From assembly GCA_037200985.1 (NCBI GenBank), contig JBBCGJ010000001.1:3262756-3326755 (forward strand): 64,000 nucleotides of DNA, written 5' to 3'. Below, one piece after another: positions 52,825 to 62,101 of the stretch; the stretch's first letter is position 1; the number at the start of each line of letters is the position of its first letter. Under the pieces are notes generated by a model, which was given only the letters and a program-made list of their open reading frames with translations, ran no database searches and was not told where the DNA came from. The position numbers were made by a program, and so were the translations under genes. The stretch comes from Rhizomicrobium sp. Lineage in GTDB: Bacteria; Pseudomonadota; Alphaproteobacteria; Micropepsales; Micropepsaceae.

Positions 52825-52900
52825 GTCATCCCCGCGAAAGCGGGGATCCAGACACCGTTGCCGCCCAGACACTGGATGCCTGCCTTCGCGGGCATGACAG
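52825..52900. repeat. Family A palindromic repeat pair
   Basis: gtcatccccgcgaaagcggg, spacer, then inverted ctggatgcctgccttcgcgg and gcatgacag. Sits in the 149-base gap between the adaptor and ATPase genes of the exporter. Confidence 0.85.
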
Positions 52901-52928
52901 TTTTTGTTGGGATGGAGAGCATCATGCG

Positions 52929-54116
52929 CTACGGCTTCGCGACCGGCTTTGCGGCGGTGTCGATGACGGCGAGGTCGCCGTCCTTCAGATCGCCCGACAG
53001 CACGACGGTCAGATGGCCGTCGCTGGCGCCCAGCTTCACGTCATGCGGCTTCAGAACGCCGTTCTCCTGAACCCACACCCGGCCCCAATTGACGCCGTTC
53101 TGCGGCACGGGCTGCGGCGGCGCCTTCGCTTTCACGTCGTCGGGCGGCACGAAGCGCAGCGCCGTGTTGGGCACGAGCAGCGCATGGCGAACCTGGGCGG
53201 CGTCGATCTGCGCCGTCGCCGTCATGCCGGGCTTCAGGAGGCCTTCCTTGTTGGTGACCAGCAGCACGCCGCGATAGGTGACGACGCCCTGCACGGTCTG
53301 CGGCGCGTTGTGGATCGAGATCAGCCTGGCGGCGAAGCGCCGCGCCGGATAGGCATCGACCGTGAAGCTCGCCTGCGCGCCGGTCTTGAGCAGGCCGACA
53401 TCGGCCTCGTCGATGTCGACGTCGAGTTCCATCTGCGACAGGTCGCTCGCCAGCGTGAACAGCACCGGCGTCGTCATCGCGGCGACCACGGTCTGGCCGG
53501 CGGAGACCTTGCGGTCGAGCACCACGCCGTCGATCGGCGAATAGATCGTCGCCTTGGCCAGCGTCGTCTCGTTCGAGTTCACCTGGGCGCGGGCGAGCTT
53601 CACGCCGGCATTGGCGCGGGCGAGATCGGCATTGGCGGTGTCGTATTCCTGGCGCGAGGCGGCGTTGCCCTTCATCAGGGCGGCGGTGCGGCGCTGGGTC
53701 TGGCCGGCCTGGATGAGCGTCGCCTGGGCCTGGGCCAGCGTGGCGCGGGACTGGGCCAGCGCCGCCTCGAAGGCCAGCGTGTCGATCCGGGCGAGCTTCT
53801 GGCCCTTCTTCACATGATCGTTGAAATCGACATAGAGCGCGTCGATCTTGCCCGAGACCTCGGCGCCGACATCGACCTCGTCGCGCGGGGCGAGCGTGCC
53901 GGTGGCGCTGACCGTGATGGCGAGATCGCCGCGGGCGACGGCCTGGGTCGTGTAGGCGGGCGCGGCGCCCCGGCCGAAGGCCATGCCGAGACCCACCAGC
54001 ACGGCGACGATCCCGCCGGCGATCCACAGCCATTGGGTGCGGGTGAATTTCGGCGCGGACAACGCGCCCAGCCCGAGCCGCGAGGCGAGATCCTGGTCCT
54101 GCTTTGAATCGGCCAA
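52929..54116 (-). CDS. Periplasmic adaptor (MacA-like membrane-fusion protein)
   Basis: 395 residues from TTG 54116; a stop lies three codons upstream, so no earlier start is possible. One membrane helix (QWLWIAGGIVAVLVGLGMAF), then barrel-sandwich and helical hairpin domains: VGAEVSGKIDALYVDFNDHV, LARIDTLAFEAALAQSRATL, DGVVLDRKVSAGQTV. Links the MacB-like pump to an outer-membrane channel, which is not in the window. Confidence 0.92.
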   Translation of the reverse strand: MADSKQDQDLASRLGLGALSAPKFTRTQWLWIAGGIVAVLVGLGMAFGRGAAPAYTTQAVARGDLAITVSATGTLAPRDEVDVGAEVSGKIDALYVDFNDHVKKGQKLARIDTLAFEAALAQSRATLAQAQATLIQAGQTQRRTAALMKGNAASRQEYDTANADLARANAGVKLARAQVNSNETTLAKATIYSPIDGVVLDRKVSAGQTVVAAMTTPVLFTLASDLSQMELDVDIDEADVGLLKTGAQASFTVDAYPARRFAARLISIHNAPQTVQGVVTYRGVLLVTNKEGLLKPGMTATAQIDAAQVRHALLVPNTALRFVPPDDVKAKAPPQPVPQNGVNWGRVWVQENGVLKPHDVKLGASDGHLTVVLSGDLKDGDLAVIDTAAKPVAKP

Positions 54117-54234
54117 GGCCCGTTAACCCCAAAACCCGGCAGACAAGTAGTGATCCGGCGGTTCAGGCGCAATGCAGTACCCGACATTTCTGTAGGGGAA
54201 GCTCCGAATGGTTCCCGCCGCCCGGATCGATATG

Positions 54235-54250
54235 TTTAACACCCGTTAAC
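54235..54250. promoter_or_regulatory. Possible CtrA box upstream of PBP1A
   Basis: tttaacacccgttaac reads TTTA-N7-TTAAC, one mismatch from the CtrA core. It is 37 bases before the PBP1A ATG. Fits cell-cycle control of wall synthesis but is weak evidence alone. Confidence 0.35.
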
Positions 54251-54287
54251 ACTTGGCTCCTAGAAGCAGGATCCGAAGGGCCGCCCG

Positions 54288-56318
54288 ATGCCACGCAAGG
54301 CACAGTCCGAACCGAGTTTCCGCGAGGGTCCCCCCCGGCCCGCGCCACCCGCGCCGCCGCCCCAAAAGCCGCGCCGGCGCCGCGCCTGGCCCTATGCCGT
54401 GATGCTGCTGATCGCCTGGGGCGCGATCTTCGGGGCGGTGTTCTGGTCGCATTTCCTCTCCGACCTGCCCGACACCACCAAGCTGATGATCGCAGGCTCG
54501 TCGCATGACGTGACGGTGCTCGACGTGCAGGGCCGGCTGATCGCGCGGCGCGGGCTGACGCAGGGCGAGCGGGTCGACGTGGCGCGCCTGCCGCCCTATG
54601 TGCCCAATGCCTTCATCGCGATCGAGGATCGCCGCTTCCGCTCCCATCTCGGCATCGATCCGATCGGGCTCCTGCGCGCCGCGTTCGAGAACATGCAGGC
54701 CGGCTATGTCCGCCAGGGCGGCTCGACCCTGACCCAGCAGCTTGCCAAGAACCTGTTCCTCAGTCCCAGCCGCACCTTCGAGCGCAAGCTGCAGGAGGCG
54801 ATGCTCGCCCTCTATCTGGAGTCGCGCTATTCCAAGGACCAGATCCTCACGCTCTATCTGAACCGCGTTTATTTCGGCGCCGGCGTCTACGGCATCGAGG
54901 CGGCGGCGCAGCGCTTCTTCGGCAAGCATGCCGAAGAGCTCACGCTTCCCGAGGCCGCGATGCTGGCGGGCAGCGTGAAGGCGCCGGCGCGGTTCAATCC
55001 GCTGGCCGACACCGATGCCTCGATGCAGCGCGCCACCGTCGTGCTGCAGGCGATGGTCGAATCCGGCTTCATCGATGCCAAGACGCGCGCCGACGCCGAG
55101 GCGACGCGGCCGCGCATCGTGCGCGGCTCGGGCACGCCGGGCTCGGGCTATTTCGCCGACTGGGTGCTGAGCCGCCTGTCGGGCTATATCGGCGATACCG
55201 ACGATTCGCTCATCGTCGAAACGACCTTCGATCTCGACGCCCAGGCGCTGGCCGAGCGGGCGGTGGCGCAGGGCCTGGCGGCGGACGGCGACAAGCTGCA
55301 TGCGAGCCAGGCGGTGCTGGTGGCGATGACGCCGGACGGCGCGATCCGCGCCATGGTCGGCGGCCGCTCCTATGCCGCAAGCTCATTCAACCGCGCCACC
55401 GATGCGCTGCGCCAGCCGGGTTCGGCCTTCAAGCCCTTCGTCTATCTCGCCGCCTTCGAGCATGGCCGCACGCCGGACGACGTCATCAATGACGGCCCGG
55501 TCGACATCCATGGCTGGCGGCCGCAGAACTATGAGGGCCGCTTCGAGGGCGCGATGAGCCTGACGCGGGCCTTCGCGAAATCCTCCAACTCGGTGGCGGC
55601 GCAGTTGACGCAGGAAGTCGGGCCGGCGGCGGTGGTGCGCACCGCAAGGCGTCTCGGCATCTCCTCGCCGCTGGAAGCGGTGGCTTCGCTCGCGCTCGGC
55701 ACCTCCGGCGTTTCGCCGCTGGAGCTGACGAGCGCCTATGTGCCGTTCGCCAATGGCGGGCATGGCGTCAACGCCTTCACGATCACCCGCATCAAGACGC
55801 GCAGCGGCAAGGTGCTCTACCAGCGCCGGGGCTCGGGCCTGGGCGAGGTGATGTCGCCGCTCAGCGACCAGCAGATGACGCGGCTGATGATGGAGACCGT
55901 GACCACCGGCACCGGCAAGGCGGCGCGGCTCGACGGAAGGCCGACGGCGGGCAAGACCGGAACTACGCAGGACTATCACGATGCCTGGTTCGTCGGCTTC
56001 ACCGCCGATCTGGTCTGCGGCGTGTGGATCGGCAACGACGACAACGCGCCGATGGTGAAGGCGACGACCGGCGGCACGCTGCCGGCGCGGATCTTCCACA
56101 GCTTCATGGTTGCAGCGGAGGCCGGCCTGCCGGTGAAGCCTCTGCCGGGCGATGCCGGCGGCGTCGTGGCGACCGATGCGGCGGCGGTGACGCCGGCCGC
56201 AACGCCCGATGCCACGCCGGCCGCCGCGGCGCCCGCGCCGGATGCGCCCGACGCCGACAAGAAACCGGGGACGATCGAGGACCTGATCGACAATATCTTC
56301 GGCAAGAGCGGGACGTAG
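54288..56318 (+). CDS. Penicillin-binding protein 1A-type bifunctional enzyme
   Basis: 676 residues. Pro-rich cytoplasmic N-tail and one membrane helix ([20 protein letters not shown]). Glycosyltransferase 51 domain: [18 protein letters not shown] with the catalytic Glu, [15 protein letters not shown] and [18 protein letters not shown]. Transpeptidase: Ser in [13 protein letters not shown], SxN in [16 protein letters not shown] in [15 protein letters not shown]. Builds and cross-links peptidoglycan. The C-terminus is an Ala/Pro-rich linker with [16 protein letters not shown]. Confidence 0.94.
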   Translation: MPRKAQSEPSFREGPPRPAPPAPPPQKPRRRRAWPYAVMLLIAWGAIFGAVFWSHFLSDLPDTTKLMIAGSSHDVTVLDVQGRLIARRGLTQGERVDVARLPPYVPNAFIAIEDRRFRSHLGIDPIGLLRAAFENMQAGYVRQGGSTLTQQLAKNLFLSPSRTFERKLQEAMLALYLESRYSKDQILTLYLNRVYFGAGVYGIEAAAQRFFGKHAEELTLPEAAMLAGSVKAPARFNPLADTDASMQRATVVLQAMVESGFIDAKTRADAEATRPRIVRGSGTPGSGYFADWVLSRLSGYIGDTDDSLIVETTFDLDAQALAERAVAQGLAADGDKLHASQAVLVAMTPDGAIRAMVGGRSYAASSFNRATDALRQPGSAFKPFVYLAAFEHGRTPDDVINDGPVDIHGWRPQNYEGRFEGAMSLTRAFAKSSNSVAAQLTQEVGPAAVVRTARRLGISSPLEAVASLALGTSGVSPLELTSAYVPFANGGHGVNAFTITRIKTRSGKVLYQRRGSGLGEVMSPLSDQQMTRLMMETVTTGTGKAARLDGRPTAGKTGTTQDYHDAWFVGFTADLVCGVWIGNDDNAPMVKATTGGTLPARIFHSFMVAAEAGLPVKPLPGDAGGVVATDAAAVTPAATPDATPAAAAPAPDAPDADKKPGTIEDLIDNIFGKSGT

Positions 56319-56363
56319 CTTAAGCCCTTAAGCACCCTACGGAATTTGTATTATTGAACTATT

Positions 56364-56394
56364 AGCTCCGAACGACTACATTAGTCGCGGAGGC
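56364..56394. terminator. Hairpin between PBP1A and DUF3800 genes
   Basis: ctccgaacgactacattagtcgcggag forms a stem with a three-base loop and a two-base bulge. Between convergent stops (56318 and 56424). It has no clear T-tract; a smaller gcttaagcccttaagc palindrome lies at about 56317-56332. Assigned as a bidirectional terminator with caution. Confidence 0.5.
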
Positions 56395-56423
56395 TTTGTG
56401 GCGTGCGCGCTGCATTGCCTTTC

Positions 56424-57314
56424 TCATTCTCCTCCCGATTTTTCGATGATCGTGCGCAGGTCTGTGATGTGCGCGACGCTCCATATTTCGAAATTGGGAT
56501 TACCCTGCCTATTGCGAAATGCGCGATGTCTCATCCGGGCGAGTTGAACGATATAGGGTGTTAGTTCTTCGCGCCGCGGCTTTGTCATGTTTGGCAGCCG
56601 AAAGCACCACGACATGCAATATGCCACGAGATCTGCGATTTGAACGCCGGTCGTAAGATCGCTGTGAACAAAAAACGGTTCCGGAATGATGAGCGACGCG
56701 CGGTGCCTACCGATTGCCGTTTCTTTAAAATAGCGCTGGGTTTGGTCAATTAGGATGTGACTTTTCGATTTCTCTAGCTCGTCGAAAACAACAATGCCCT
56801 GCGGCTGCGTACCCATCTCGGCGGCCGAATCTTCCAAGAAGTAGAAAAATCTCTCAAATAAATAACCGTAGTCCTTCCGCAAGCCATCGTGTTCCGTGTC
56901 CGGAGCACCTTGCTCCACCATGCTCACGAATATCTTGCAGCGATGTCTTTCGCAGATCGAAAATACTTCCGAGACATACCTGATTTTTGCAAGCGCCTGA
57001 GCTTTAAGATGACGCACAGTCGCGTTGAGCGCTCCGTCTTCGAGAGACGCCTTGGCGAGTGAAGGTATTTCGTGCGGTAACACCTCACAGTTTAAAGACG
57101 CGAGGCGAAACGTCTTCGCCTTAAGTATCTTCTTACCCTTAAGCTCTCTGCTTCCCGCGCTGTAGCGACGACCAAAGTTTGAAACCTCAGCGTCGTGCAG
57201 TTCCTTTATCAGATTCCAGAGGACGCGATCTTCTATAGCAACGCCCGCCAATACTTCGTAAGGCGACTCGTTATGATCTTGTCCACTTTCGTCTACAAAT
57301 AGAAACCAAGCCAT
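56424..57314 (-). CDS. DUF3800 domain protein
   Basis: 296 residues. LFVDESGQDHNESPYEVLAG (the D-E-S-G motif), IVVFDELEKSKSH and TGVQIADLVAYCMSWC match DUF3800, an RNase H-like fold proposed to be a nuclease-related protein and often found alone or in defence-rich islands. Base composition is clearly lower in G+C than every neighbouring gene, with many A/T third positions, so it looks recently acquired. Sits alone between PBP1A and a protease gene, without mobility genes. Role unknown. Confidence 0.85.
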   Translation of the reverse strand: MAWFLFVDESGQDHNESPYEVLAGVAIEDRVLWNLIKELHDAEVSNFGRRYSAGSRELKGKKILKAKTFRLASLNCEVLPHEIPSLAKASLEDGALNATVRHLKAQALAKIRYVSEVFSICERHRCKIFVSMVEQGAPDTEHDGLRKDYGYLFERFFYFLEDSAAEMGTQPQGIVVFDELEKSKSHILIDQTQRYFKETAIGRHRASLIIPEPFFVHSDLTTGVQIADLVAYCMSWCFRLPNMTKPRREELTPYIVQLARMRHRAFRNRQGNPNFEIWSVAHITDLRTIIEKSGGE

Positions 57315-57353
57315 GCGCCATCATAACTCGCGCCGGCCGGCGGAGCCAATCGC

Positions 57354-58082
57354 CTACTTCACGCCGTAGCGGTGCAGGCCGGCGCCGTTCTTGCGCAGCC
57401 AGGCCTGCGGGGTCTCGATGTCCGGCACGAGGCTTTTCACCACGCGCCAGAAGCGCGGGCTGTGGTTCATCTCGCGCAGATGCCCCACCTCATGCGCCAC
57501 GACGTAGTCGAGCACGAATTCGGGCGCCAGGATCAGGCGCCAGGAATAGGAGATGCACCGGCTGGTCGAGCAGGAGCCCCAGCGGCTCGACGTGTCGCGC
57601 ACCGTCACGCGGCGCACGCGGGCATCGATGCGGCCGGCATAGTCGCGGGTGCGCGCCTCGAGCACCTTGCGCGCCTCGCGCTTGAGGAAATCGGCGAGGC
57701 GGCGCGGCGCATGCGCGTCATGGCCGCCGACGCGGATGACGGCGCGGTCGGGATCGAGCACGGCGGGGCCGCCCCGGTCGCACTTCACGATCTCGTGCTC
57801 GCGGCCGCGCAAGGGGATGCGCGCGCCGGGGACGAGCGCGATCGGCTTGGGCACGCGGGCAAGCTGGCTGGCGATCCAGGGCGTCTCGCCGCGCGCAAAA
57901 TCGAGCGCGCGGTCCAGCGCGCGCTGCGACGGCGCGACGACGGTGACCTCGCCGGTCGAGGGATTGACCTTGACGATCAGCCTTCGCGCGCGCGGATTGA
58001 GCCGCATCGTCACTTCCACGGCGCGGCCGTCGATCTTCAGCAATTCCCGCCGATGGCTGCGGGTTGCCAGAGGCTTACGCAT
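57354..58082 (-). CDS. SprT-like zinc metalloprotease (DUF45/YgjP family)
   Basis: 242 residues. ARRLIVKVNPSTGEVTVVAP N-domain, RWGSCSTSRCISYSWRLI and zinc motif VVAHEVGHLREMNHSPRFW (HExxH plus distal His). Family of cytoplasmic predicted peptidases of unknown substrate. Ends before the lower-GC DUF3800 gene. Confidence 0.9.
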   Translation of the reverse strand: MRKPLATRSHRRELLKIDGRAVEVTMRLNPRARRLIVKVNPSTGEVTVVAPSQRALDRALDFARGETPWIASQLARVPKPIALVPGARIPLRGREHEIVKCDRGGPAVLDPDRAVIRVGGHDAHAPRRLADFLKREARKVLEARTRDYAGRIDARVRRVTVRDTSSRWGSCSTSRCISYSWRLILAPEFVLDYVVAHEVGHLREMNHSPRFWRVVKSLVPDIETPQAWLRKNGAGLHRYGVK

Positions 58083-58135
58083 ACGCTTCCCTGTACTTTC
58101 GCAAATTCGACCTGCCGCTCAACGAGATCCGACCC

Positions 58136-58558
58136 ATGACCTCTCGCCCGCGCTTCCATCTGGCATTTCCCGTTCGCTCGCTCGGCGAGGCGCGTGCCTT
58201 CTATGGAAGCCTGCTCGGTTGCCCCGAAGGACGCTCGAGCGACGATTGGGTGGACTTCGATTTCTTCGGTCACCAAATCGTGGCGCATTTAAGCGCGGAT
58301 GAGGCCGGCGTGAAAGCGCATAATGATGTCGACGGCGAACAGGTACCGGTGCGGCATTTCGGCGTGATCCTTTCTTTGGCGGAATGGCGCGCGCTTGTCG
58401 ACAAACTGTCGCGCGAAAAAGTTCCCTTCGTCATCGCGCCTGACATAAGATTCGAAGGCCAGCCCGGCGAGCAGGCGACGTTCTTCATCCGCGATCCGAG
58501 CGGCAATGCGCTGGAGTTCAAGGCGTTCGACGACGAGAGCCGGATTTTCGCGCGTTAA
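58136..58558 (+). CDS. VOC/glyoxalase-fold protein
   Basis: 140 residues from ATG 58136; the frame's earlier ATG is inside the divergent protease start region. RFHLAFPVRSLGEARAFYGS, GHQIVAHLS and ATFFIRDPSGNALEFKAF are typical two-module VOC motifs with candidate metal His and Glu. Dioxygenase, glyoxalase or resistance protein cannot be told apart. Confidence 0.85.
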   Translation: MTSRPRFHLAFPVRSLGEARAFYGSLLGCPEGRSSDDWVDFDFFGHQIVAHLSADEAGVKAHNDVDGEQVPVRHFGVILSLAEWRALVDKLSREKVPFVIAPDIRFEGQPGEQATFFIRDPSGNALEFKAFDDESRIFAR

Positions 58559-58575
58559 TCGAGGCGTGCCTGCGT

Positions 58576-59055
58576 ATGACGATGACAGCAAATCAAATCG
58601 CATGGTTCGAAGGCGCGGTCAGCCTGGCGCTGATCCTGGGCGCGCTCGGCTTTCAGTACATCGGCCATTATCCGCCTTGCGAAATGTGTCATTGGCAGCG
58701 CTGGCCGCATATCGCCGCCGCCGCGATCGGGCTGGGCGGCATGGTCCTGGTAAGCACGCAGATTCTGCCGGCGCGCGCCGCGCTCGTCCTTGCGGCGCTG
58801 GCGACGCTGTGCGTCGCGATCACCGGCGGCCTGGGCATCTATCACGCCGGCGTCGAATGGCATTTCTGGCAGGGGCCCACGGCCTGCACCACGGGCTTTC
58901 AGTTCACCGGCGGGCCGCTCGACCTCAATGCGCCGGTGCCGCAATGCGACCACGCGGCGTGGCGGCTGTTCGGGATTTCCATGGCGGGCTACAATGCGAT
59001 CATTTCGCTGGCCGCCGCGGCGTTCGGCGCCTTCCAACTGGTGCGCGCGAAATGA
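58576..59055 (+). CDS. DsbB-like disulfide bond formation protein
   Basis: 159 residues, four membrane helices (GAVSLALILGALGFQYIGHY, IAAAAIGLGGMVLVS, ALVLAALATLCVAITGGLGI, YNAIISLAAAAFGAFQLV). Redox pair CEMC in the first periplasmic loop and a second pair, PTAC and PQCD, in the second, as in DsbB. Passes electrons from DsbA to quinone. Overlaps coq7 by ATGA. Confidence 0.9.
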   Translation: MTMTANQIAWFEGAVSLALILGALGFQYIGHYPPCEMCHWQRWPHIAAAAIGLGGMVLVSTQILPARAALVLAALATLCVAITGGLGIYHAGVEWHFWQGPTACTTGFQFTGGPLDLNAPVPQCDHAAWRLFGISMAGYNAIISLAAAAFGAFQLVRAK

Positions 59056-59606
59056 CCCGCAAGGCCCGCCCCGCTTCGCCCGGCGCCAGGACCGCCGACG
59101 AGATCGAAGCGATGATCCGCGTCGACCACGCGGGCGAATACGGCGCGGTGCGCATCTATGAAGGCCAGCTTGCGGTGCTGGGCGCGCGTTCTTCCAAGAC
59201 CGCCGACGCCATCCGCCACATGGCGGAGCAGGAACAGGTGCATCTGAAGACCTTCGACGCGCTGGTGAACGAACGGCGCGTGCGGCCGACGGCGCTGGAG
59301 CCGGTGTGGCGGGTGGCGGGCTTCGCGCTGGGCGCCGCCACGGCGCTGATGGGCGAGAAGGCGGCGATGGCCTGCACCGCGGCGGTGGAAGAGGTGATCG
59401 ACGATCACTATGCCGCGCAGGTGGCGAGGCTCGGCGATGCCGATCCGACGCTGAAGAAGACGGTCGAGGATTTCCGCGCCGACGAGATCGCCCATCGCGA
59501 CACCGCGCTCGAACACGGCGCGGAAGAGGCGCCGGGCTATCGGCTCCTGAGCGAAGCCATCAAGGCCGGCTGCCGGCTGGCGATCCGGCTGTCCGAGAAG
59601 ATATGA
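59052..59606 (+). CDS. coq7: COQ7-type demethoxyubiquinone hydroxylase
   Basis: 184 residues from ATG 59052. Di-iron ligands in IRVDHAGEYGAVRIYEGQ, MAEQEQVHLKTFD, AVEEVIDDHYAAQ and DEIAHRDTALEHGA, the full EXXH set. Hydroxylates C6 of the ubiquinone precursor at the membrane. It overlaps dsbB-like and the GNAT gene by four bases each, so a single operon of three. Confidence 0.95.
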   Translation: MTRKARPASPGARTADEIEAMIRVDHAGEYGAVRIYEGQLAVLGARSSKTADAIRHMAEQEQVHLKTFDALVNERRVRPTALEPVWRVAGFALGAATALMGEKAAMACTAAVEEVIDDHYAAQVARLGDADPTLKKTVEDFRADEIAHRDTALEHGAEEAPGYRLLSEAIKAGCRLAIRLSEKI

Positions 59607-60238
59607 GCGAGGATCGCCACGCCCTGCTGGCGGCGGCGGCCGATCCGCGCCGCGCCACGATCGACGATGCCGGCGCGCTGTCGCGGCTGTTCGCGGCGGC
59701 CTTCACCCATGACCCGGTGATGGACTGGATCGCGCGGCCGGCGCCGATGCGGGCCCGCGCGCTGGAACAGTTCTTCTTCTGGCTGCTGCGGGTGCGCGCG
59801 ATTCCGTATGGCGAGGTGTGGATGAGCCGCGACGCGGGGGTCTGCGCCGCCTGGCTGCCGCCGGGCGCCGATGCGAGCCCCGGCGGCTTCGTCGAGCAGA
59901 TGAAATTGATGCCGCTGTTCGTGCGCCTCTGCGGCTTCCCGCGCCTGTTGCGCGGCTCGGCCATGGCGGATGCGATGGAGAAGAACCATCCGGCGCAGAA
60001 GCACTTCTATCTCGCCTTCATCGCGGTGGCGCCGCGGCTGCAAGGGCTCGGACTTGGCGGCGCGATGCTGGAGACGACGGTCAGGCGCGCCGACGCGGCC
60101 GGCATGCCGGCCTATCTGGAGAATTCCAATCCCAAGAACACGCGGCTCTATGAGCGCGCCGGATTCGTCGCGGGCCGGAACATCGCGCCGAAGAACGCGC
60201 CGCCGCTGATCGCGATGTGGCGGAAAGCGGCCGTCTAG
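59603..60238 (+). CDS. GNAT-family N-acetyltransferase
   Basis: 211 residues from ATG 59603. LAFIAVAPRLQGLGLGGAML is motif A for acetyl-CoA binding and AYLENSNPKNTRLYERAGF is motif B. N-terminal half LSRLFAAAFTHDPVMDWIA is typical of a subgroup with uncertain substrates. Downstream gene of the dsbB-coq7 operon. Confidence 0.87.
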   Translation: MSEDRHALLAAAADPRRATIDDAGALSRLFAAAFTHDPVMDWIARPAPMRARALEQFFFWLLRVRAIPYGEVWMSRDAGVCAAWLPPGADASPGGFVEQMKLMPLFVRLCGFPRLLRGSAMADAMEKNHPAQKHFYLAFIAVAPRLQGLGLGGAMLETTVRRADAAGMPAYLENSNPKNTRLYERAGFVAGRNIAPKNAPPLIAMWRKAAV

Positions 60239-60337
60239 GCGGTTCTTTGCATGTGCGCGACGGGCGCGACGAAGCCGCATCCCGGAGCCAAGCCATCGCT
60301 TGCGCGTTCCCGCCATCGAACCGAAGCGGAGTTTCCG

Positions 60338-60652
60338 ATGCGCCTTCCCGCCCTTCTGGCCGCAGGAGCGGTCATCTTCCTGAGCGCCTGCGCCAACGAC
60401 GTCGGCGTCGCCGGCGGCGGCGATTATTTCGACGGCTATTATGACGGATTTTACGGGCCGTTCGACGACGGCTATTGGGGCACGGACGGGTTCTATTACT
60501 ATTCGGACGGGCGCGATCATTCCTGGCACCGCGATGACGGCCACCATTTCCGCCACGATCCGTCGGGCGGATTCAATCACGTGCATGGCAGCGGCAGGCC
60601 GCCCGGCGCCGGGATGATCAATCATCCGGGCGGCGGAGGCGGACGACGGTAA
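60338..60652 (+). CDS. Small Tyr/Gly/Asp/His-rich lipoprotein
   Basis: 104 residues from ATG 60338; lipobox AVIFLSAC. The mature protein is almost entirely low complexity: YFDGYYDGFYGPFDDGYWG, then HSWHRDDGHHFRHDPSGG and a Gly/Pro tail. His and Asp clusters could bind metal, but nothing specific is known. The 99 bases upstream hold no gene. Confidence 0.7.
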   Translation: MRLPALLAAGAVIFLSACANDVGVAGGGDYFDGYYDGFYGPFDDGYWGTDGFYYYSDGRDHSWHRDDGHHFRHDPSGGFNHVHGSGRPPGAGMINHPGGGGGRR

Positions 60653-60657
60653 CGGCA

Positions 60658-60681
60658 ACCTCTCCCGCGAGGCGGGAGAGG
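60658..60681. terminator. Bidirectional hairpin between convergent genes
   Basis: cctctcccgcgaggcgggagagg is a perfect stem with short loop, between the lipoprotein stop (60652) and the HNH nuclease stop (60687). It has no T-tract on either side. Confidence 0.55.
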
Positions 60682-60686
60682 AGGAC

Positions 60687-61244
60687 TCACGGCTCGAGCT
60701 CGCTGTCCCAGTACAAATAATCCGCCCAGCTTTCGTGCAGGTAGTTCGGCGGGAATTTGCGGCCGTTGGCCCGGAGCTCGTTGATCGTCGGGCGGTGCGG
60801 ACGGTGCTTGGGATGCATGCCGATATGCTGCGGCAGGCGTCCGCCCTTCAAGAGATTGCACGGCGCGCAGGCCGTCACCACGTTCTCCCAGGTCGTGCGG
60901 CCGCCGCGCGAGCGCGGGATCACGTGATCGAAGGTCAGGTCCTCGCCATCGCCGCAATACTGGCACTCGAACCGGTCGCGCAGGAACAGGTTGAACCGCG
61001 TGAAGGCGGGATTGCGCGCCGGCCGGATATAGGTCTTCAGCGACACGACCGAGGGAAGCTTCATCTCGAAAGAGGGCGAGCGCACGACGCGGTCGTATTC
61101 CTCGAGGATGTTCACACGCTCGAGGAAGACCGCCTTGATGGCGTCCTGCCAGGACCAGAGAGACAGCGGATAATAGCTGAGCGGCCGGTAGTCTGCGTTC
61201 AGCACCAGCGCCGGGCAGTTATCGGGAACGCGCGCGGCTAACAC
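60687..61244 (-). CDS. HNH endonuclease
   Basis: 185 residues from GTG 61244. CQYCG and CAPC zinc pairs flank LTFDHVIPRSRGG, which carries the HNH catalytic His; TTWENVVTACAPCNLLKGGR follows. N-terminal PALVLNADYRPLSYYPLSLW is the standard HNH family head of free-standing alphaproteobacterial proteins. DNA-cutting role unproven in this family. Confidence 0.9.
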   Translation of the reverse strand: MLAARVPDNCPALVLNADYRPLSYYPLSLWSWQDAIKAVFLERVNILEEYDRVVRSPSFEMKLPSVVSLKTYIRPARNPAFTRFNLFLRDRFECQYCGDGEDLTFDHVIPRSRGGRTTWENVVTACAPCNLLKGGRLPQHIGMHPKHRPHRPTINELRANGRKFPPNYLHESWADYLYWDSELEP

Positions 61245-61358
61245 GGAAAGGTCCCTTTGGCGAATACTCCTCGTTGCTCAGCCGAACATAAGGGGAAGCG
61301 CATGCCCTGCCAAGTTCGCCGAAATACTACGCGATTCGGCGTGACAGAAAGGTAACGG

Positions 61359-62069
61359 TCAGGGCACGGATCGAAGATGGGCGGCGGCGAGCTCGGCCGC
61401 CGCGGCGTCGTATTCCTTGCGGAAATCGGGGTTCTTCTGGAGTTCGAGCGCGAGCACGGTGCCAAGCGCCTGGCCGCCGACGATGTCGCTGCGGAAATGC
61501 ATGCCGCAGACCAGCCGCCGCTCCGCATAAAGCGCGGCGCGGGCGAGGATCGCCTGCGCCTTGTCCGGCATCAGCCGCGCCAGCGTTACGCCCATAGCGT
61601 AGGCGATGGTGGCGTGGCCGCTGGGATAGGACGTCGGCGCCGGGCCGGGCTTGACCGGCGTGCAGGTCTTGATGTCGGGCGCCACGATCCAGGGCCGGTC
61701 GCGATGGAAATAGGTCTTGGCGGTCGTCGCGACGCCCTCCTCCGTGTCGCCGATATCGGCGAGCAGGTGCTGCGTCGCCGGCAGCCTGGCGAAATCGAAA
61801 TCCGGGCCGATGGCGGAGGCGAACCAGTCGCCCGTCGAGTCCTTGGCGTCGGCCGTCGCGGCGTCCCATTCGGCGGGCGTGCGATGGGCGGCGATCGCCC
61901 GAAGCTCCGCGATCTCCTCCGCCTCGCGCGGCGAATCGTTCGCGGGCGGCGGCGGCAGGAGCAGGCCGGCGTCGATCTGCCCGGCCGTCAGGAACGACGC
62001 CGCGGCGGCCGGCGCGGCGAGCGCGCAGGCGAGCACGATGGCAAGGGCGAAACGGCGAACGATCATCAT
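61359..62069 (-). CDS. Class A acid phosphatase-like (PAP2) periplasmic protein
   Basis: 236 residues from ATG 62069 with signal peptide (RRFALAIVLACALAAPAAAA). PAP2 motifs: AKTYFHRDRPW, SYPSGHATIAYAMG with the catalytic His, and CGMHFRSDIVGGQ with the nucleophile His. Non-specific acid phosphatase of the PhoN type; probably releases phosphate in the periplasm. Unlike the protein at 22495, all three motifs are intact. Confidence 0.9.
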   Translation of the reverse strand: MMIVRRFALAIVLACALAAPAAAASFLTAGQIDAGLLLPPPPANDSPREAEEIAELRAIAAHRTPAEWDAATADAKDSTGDWFASAIGPDFDFARLPATQHLLADIGDTEEGVATTAKTYFHRDRPWIVAPDIKTCTPVKPGPAPTSYPSGHATIAYAMGVTLARLMPDKAQAILARAALYAERRLVCGMHFRSDIVGGQALGTVLALELQKNPDFRKEYDAAAAELAAAHLRSVP

Positions 62070-62101
62070 GGCGACCTCGGTCTTGATAGACGGGTTCTGT
62101 T

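Noticed and set aside
52085..54116. Lol lipoprotein-release system
   Set aside because: The adaptor gene and MacB_PCD-type permease point to a MacAB-like exporter; LolA/LolB are not present here.
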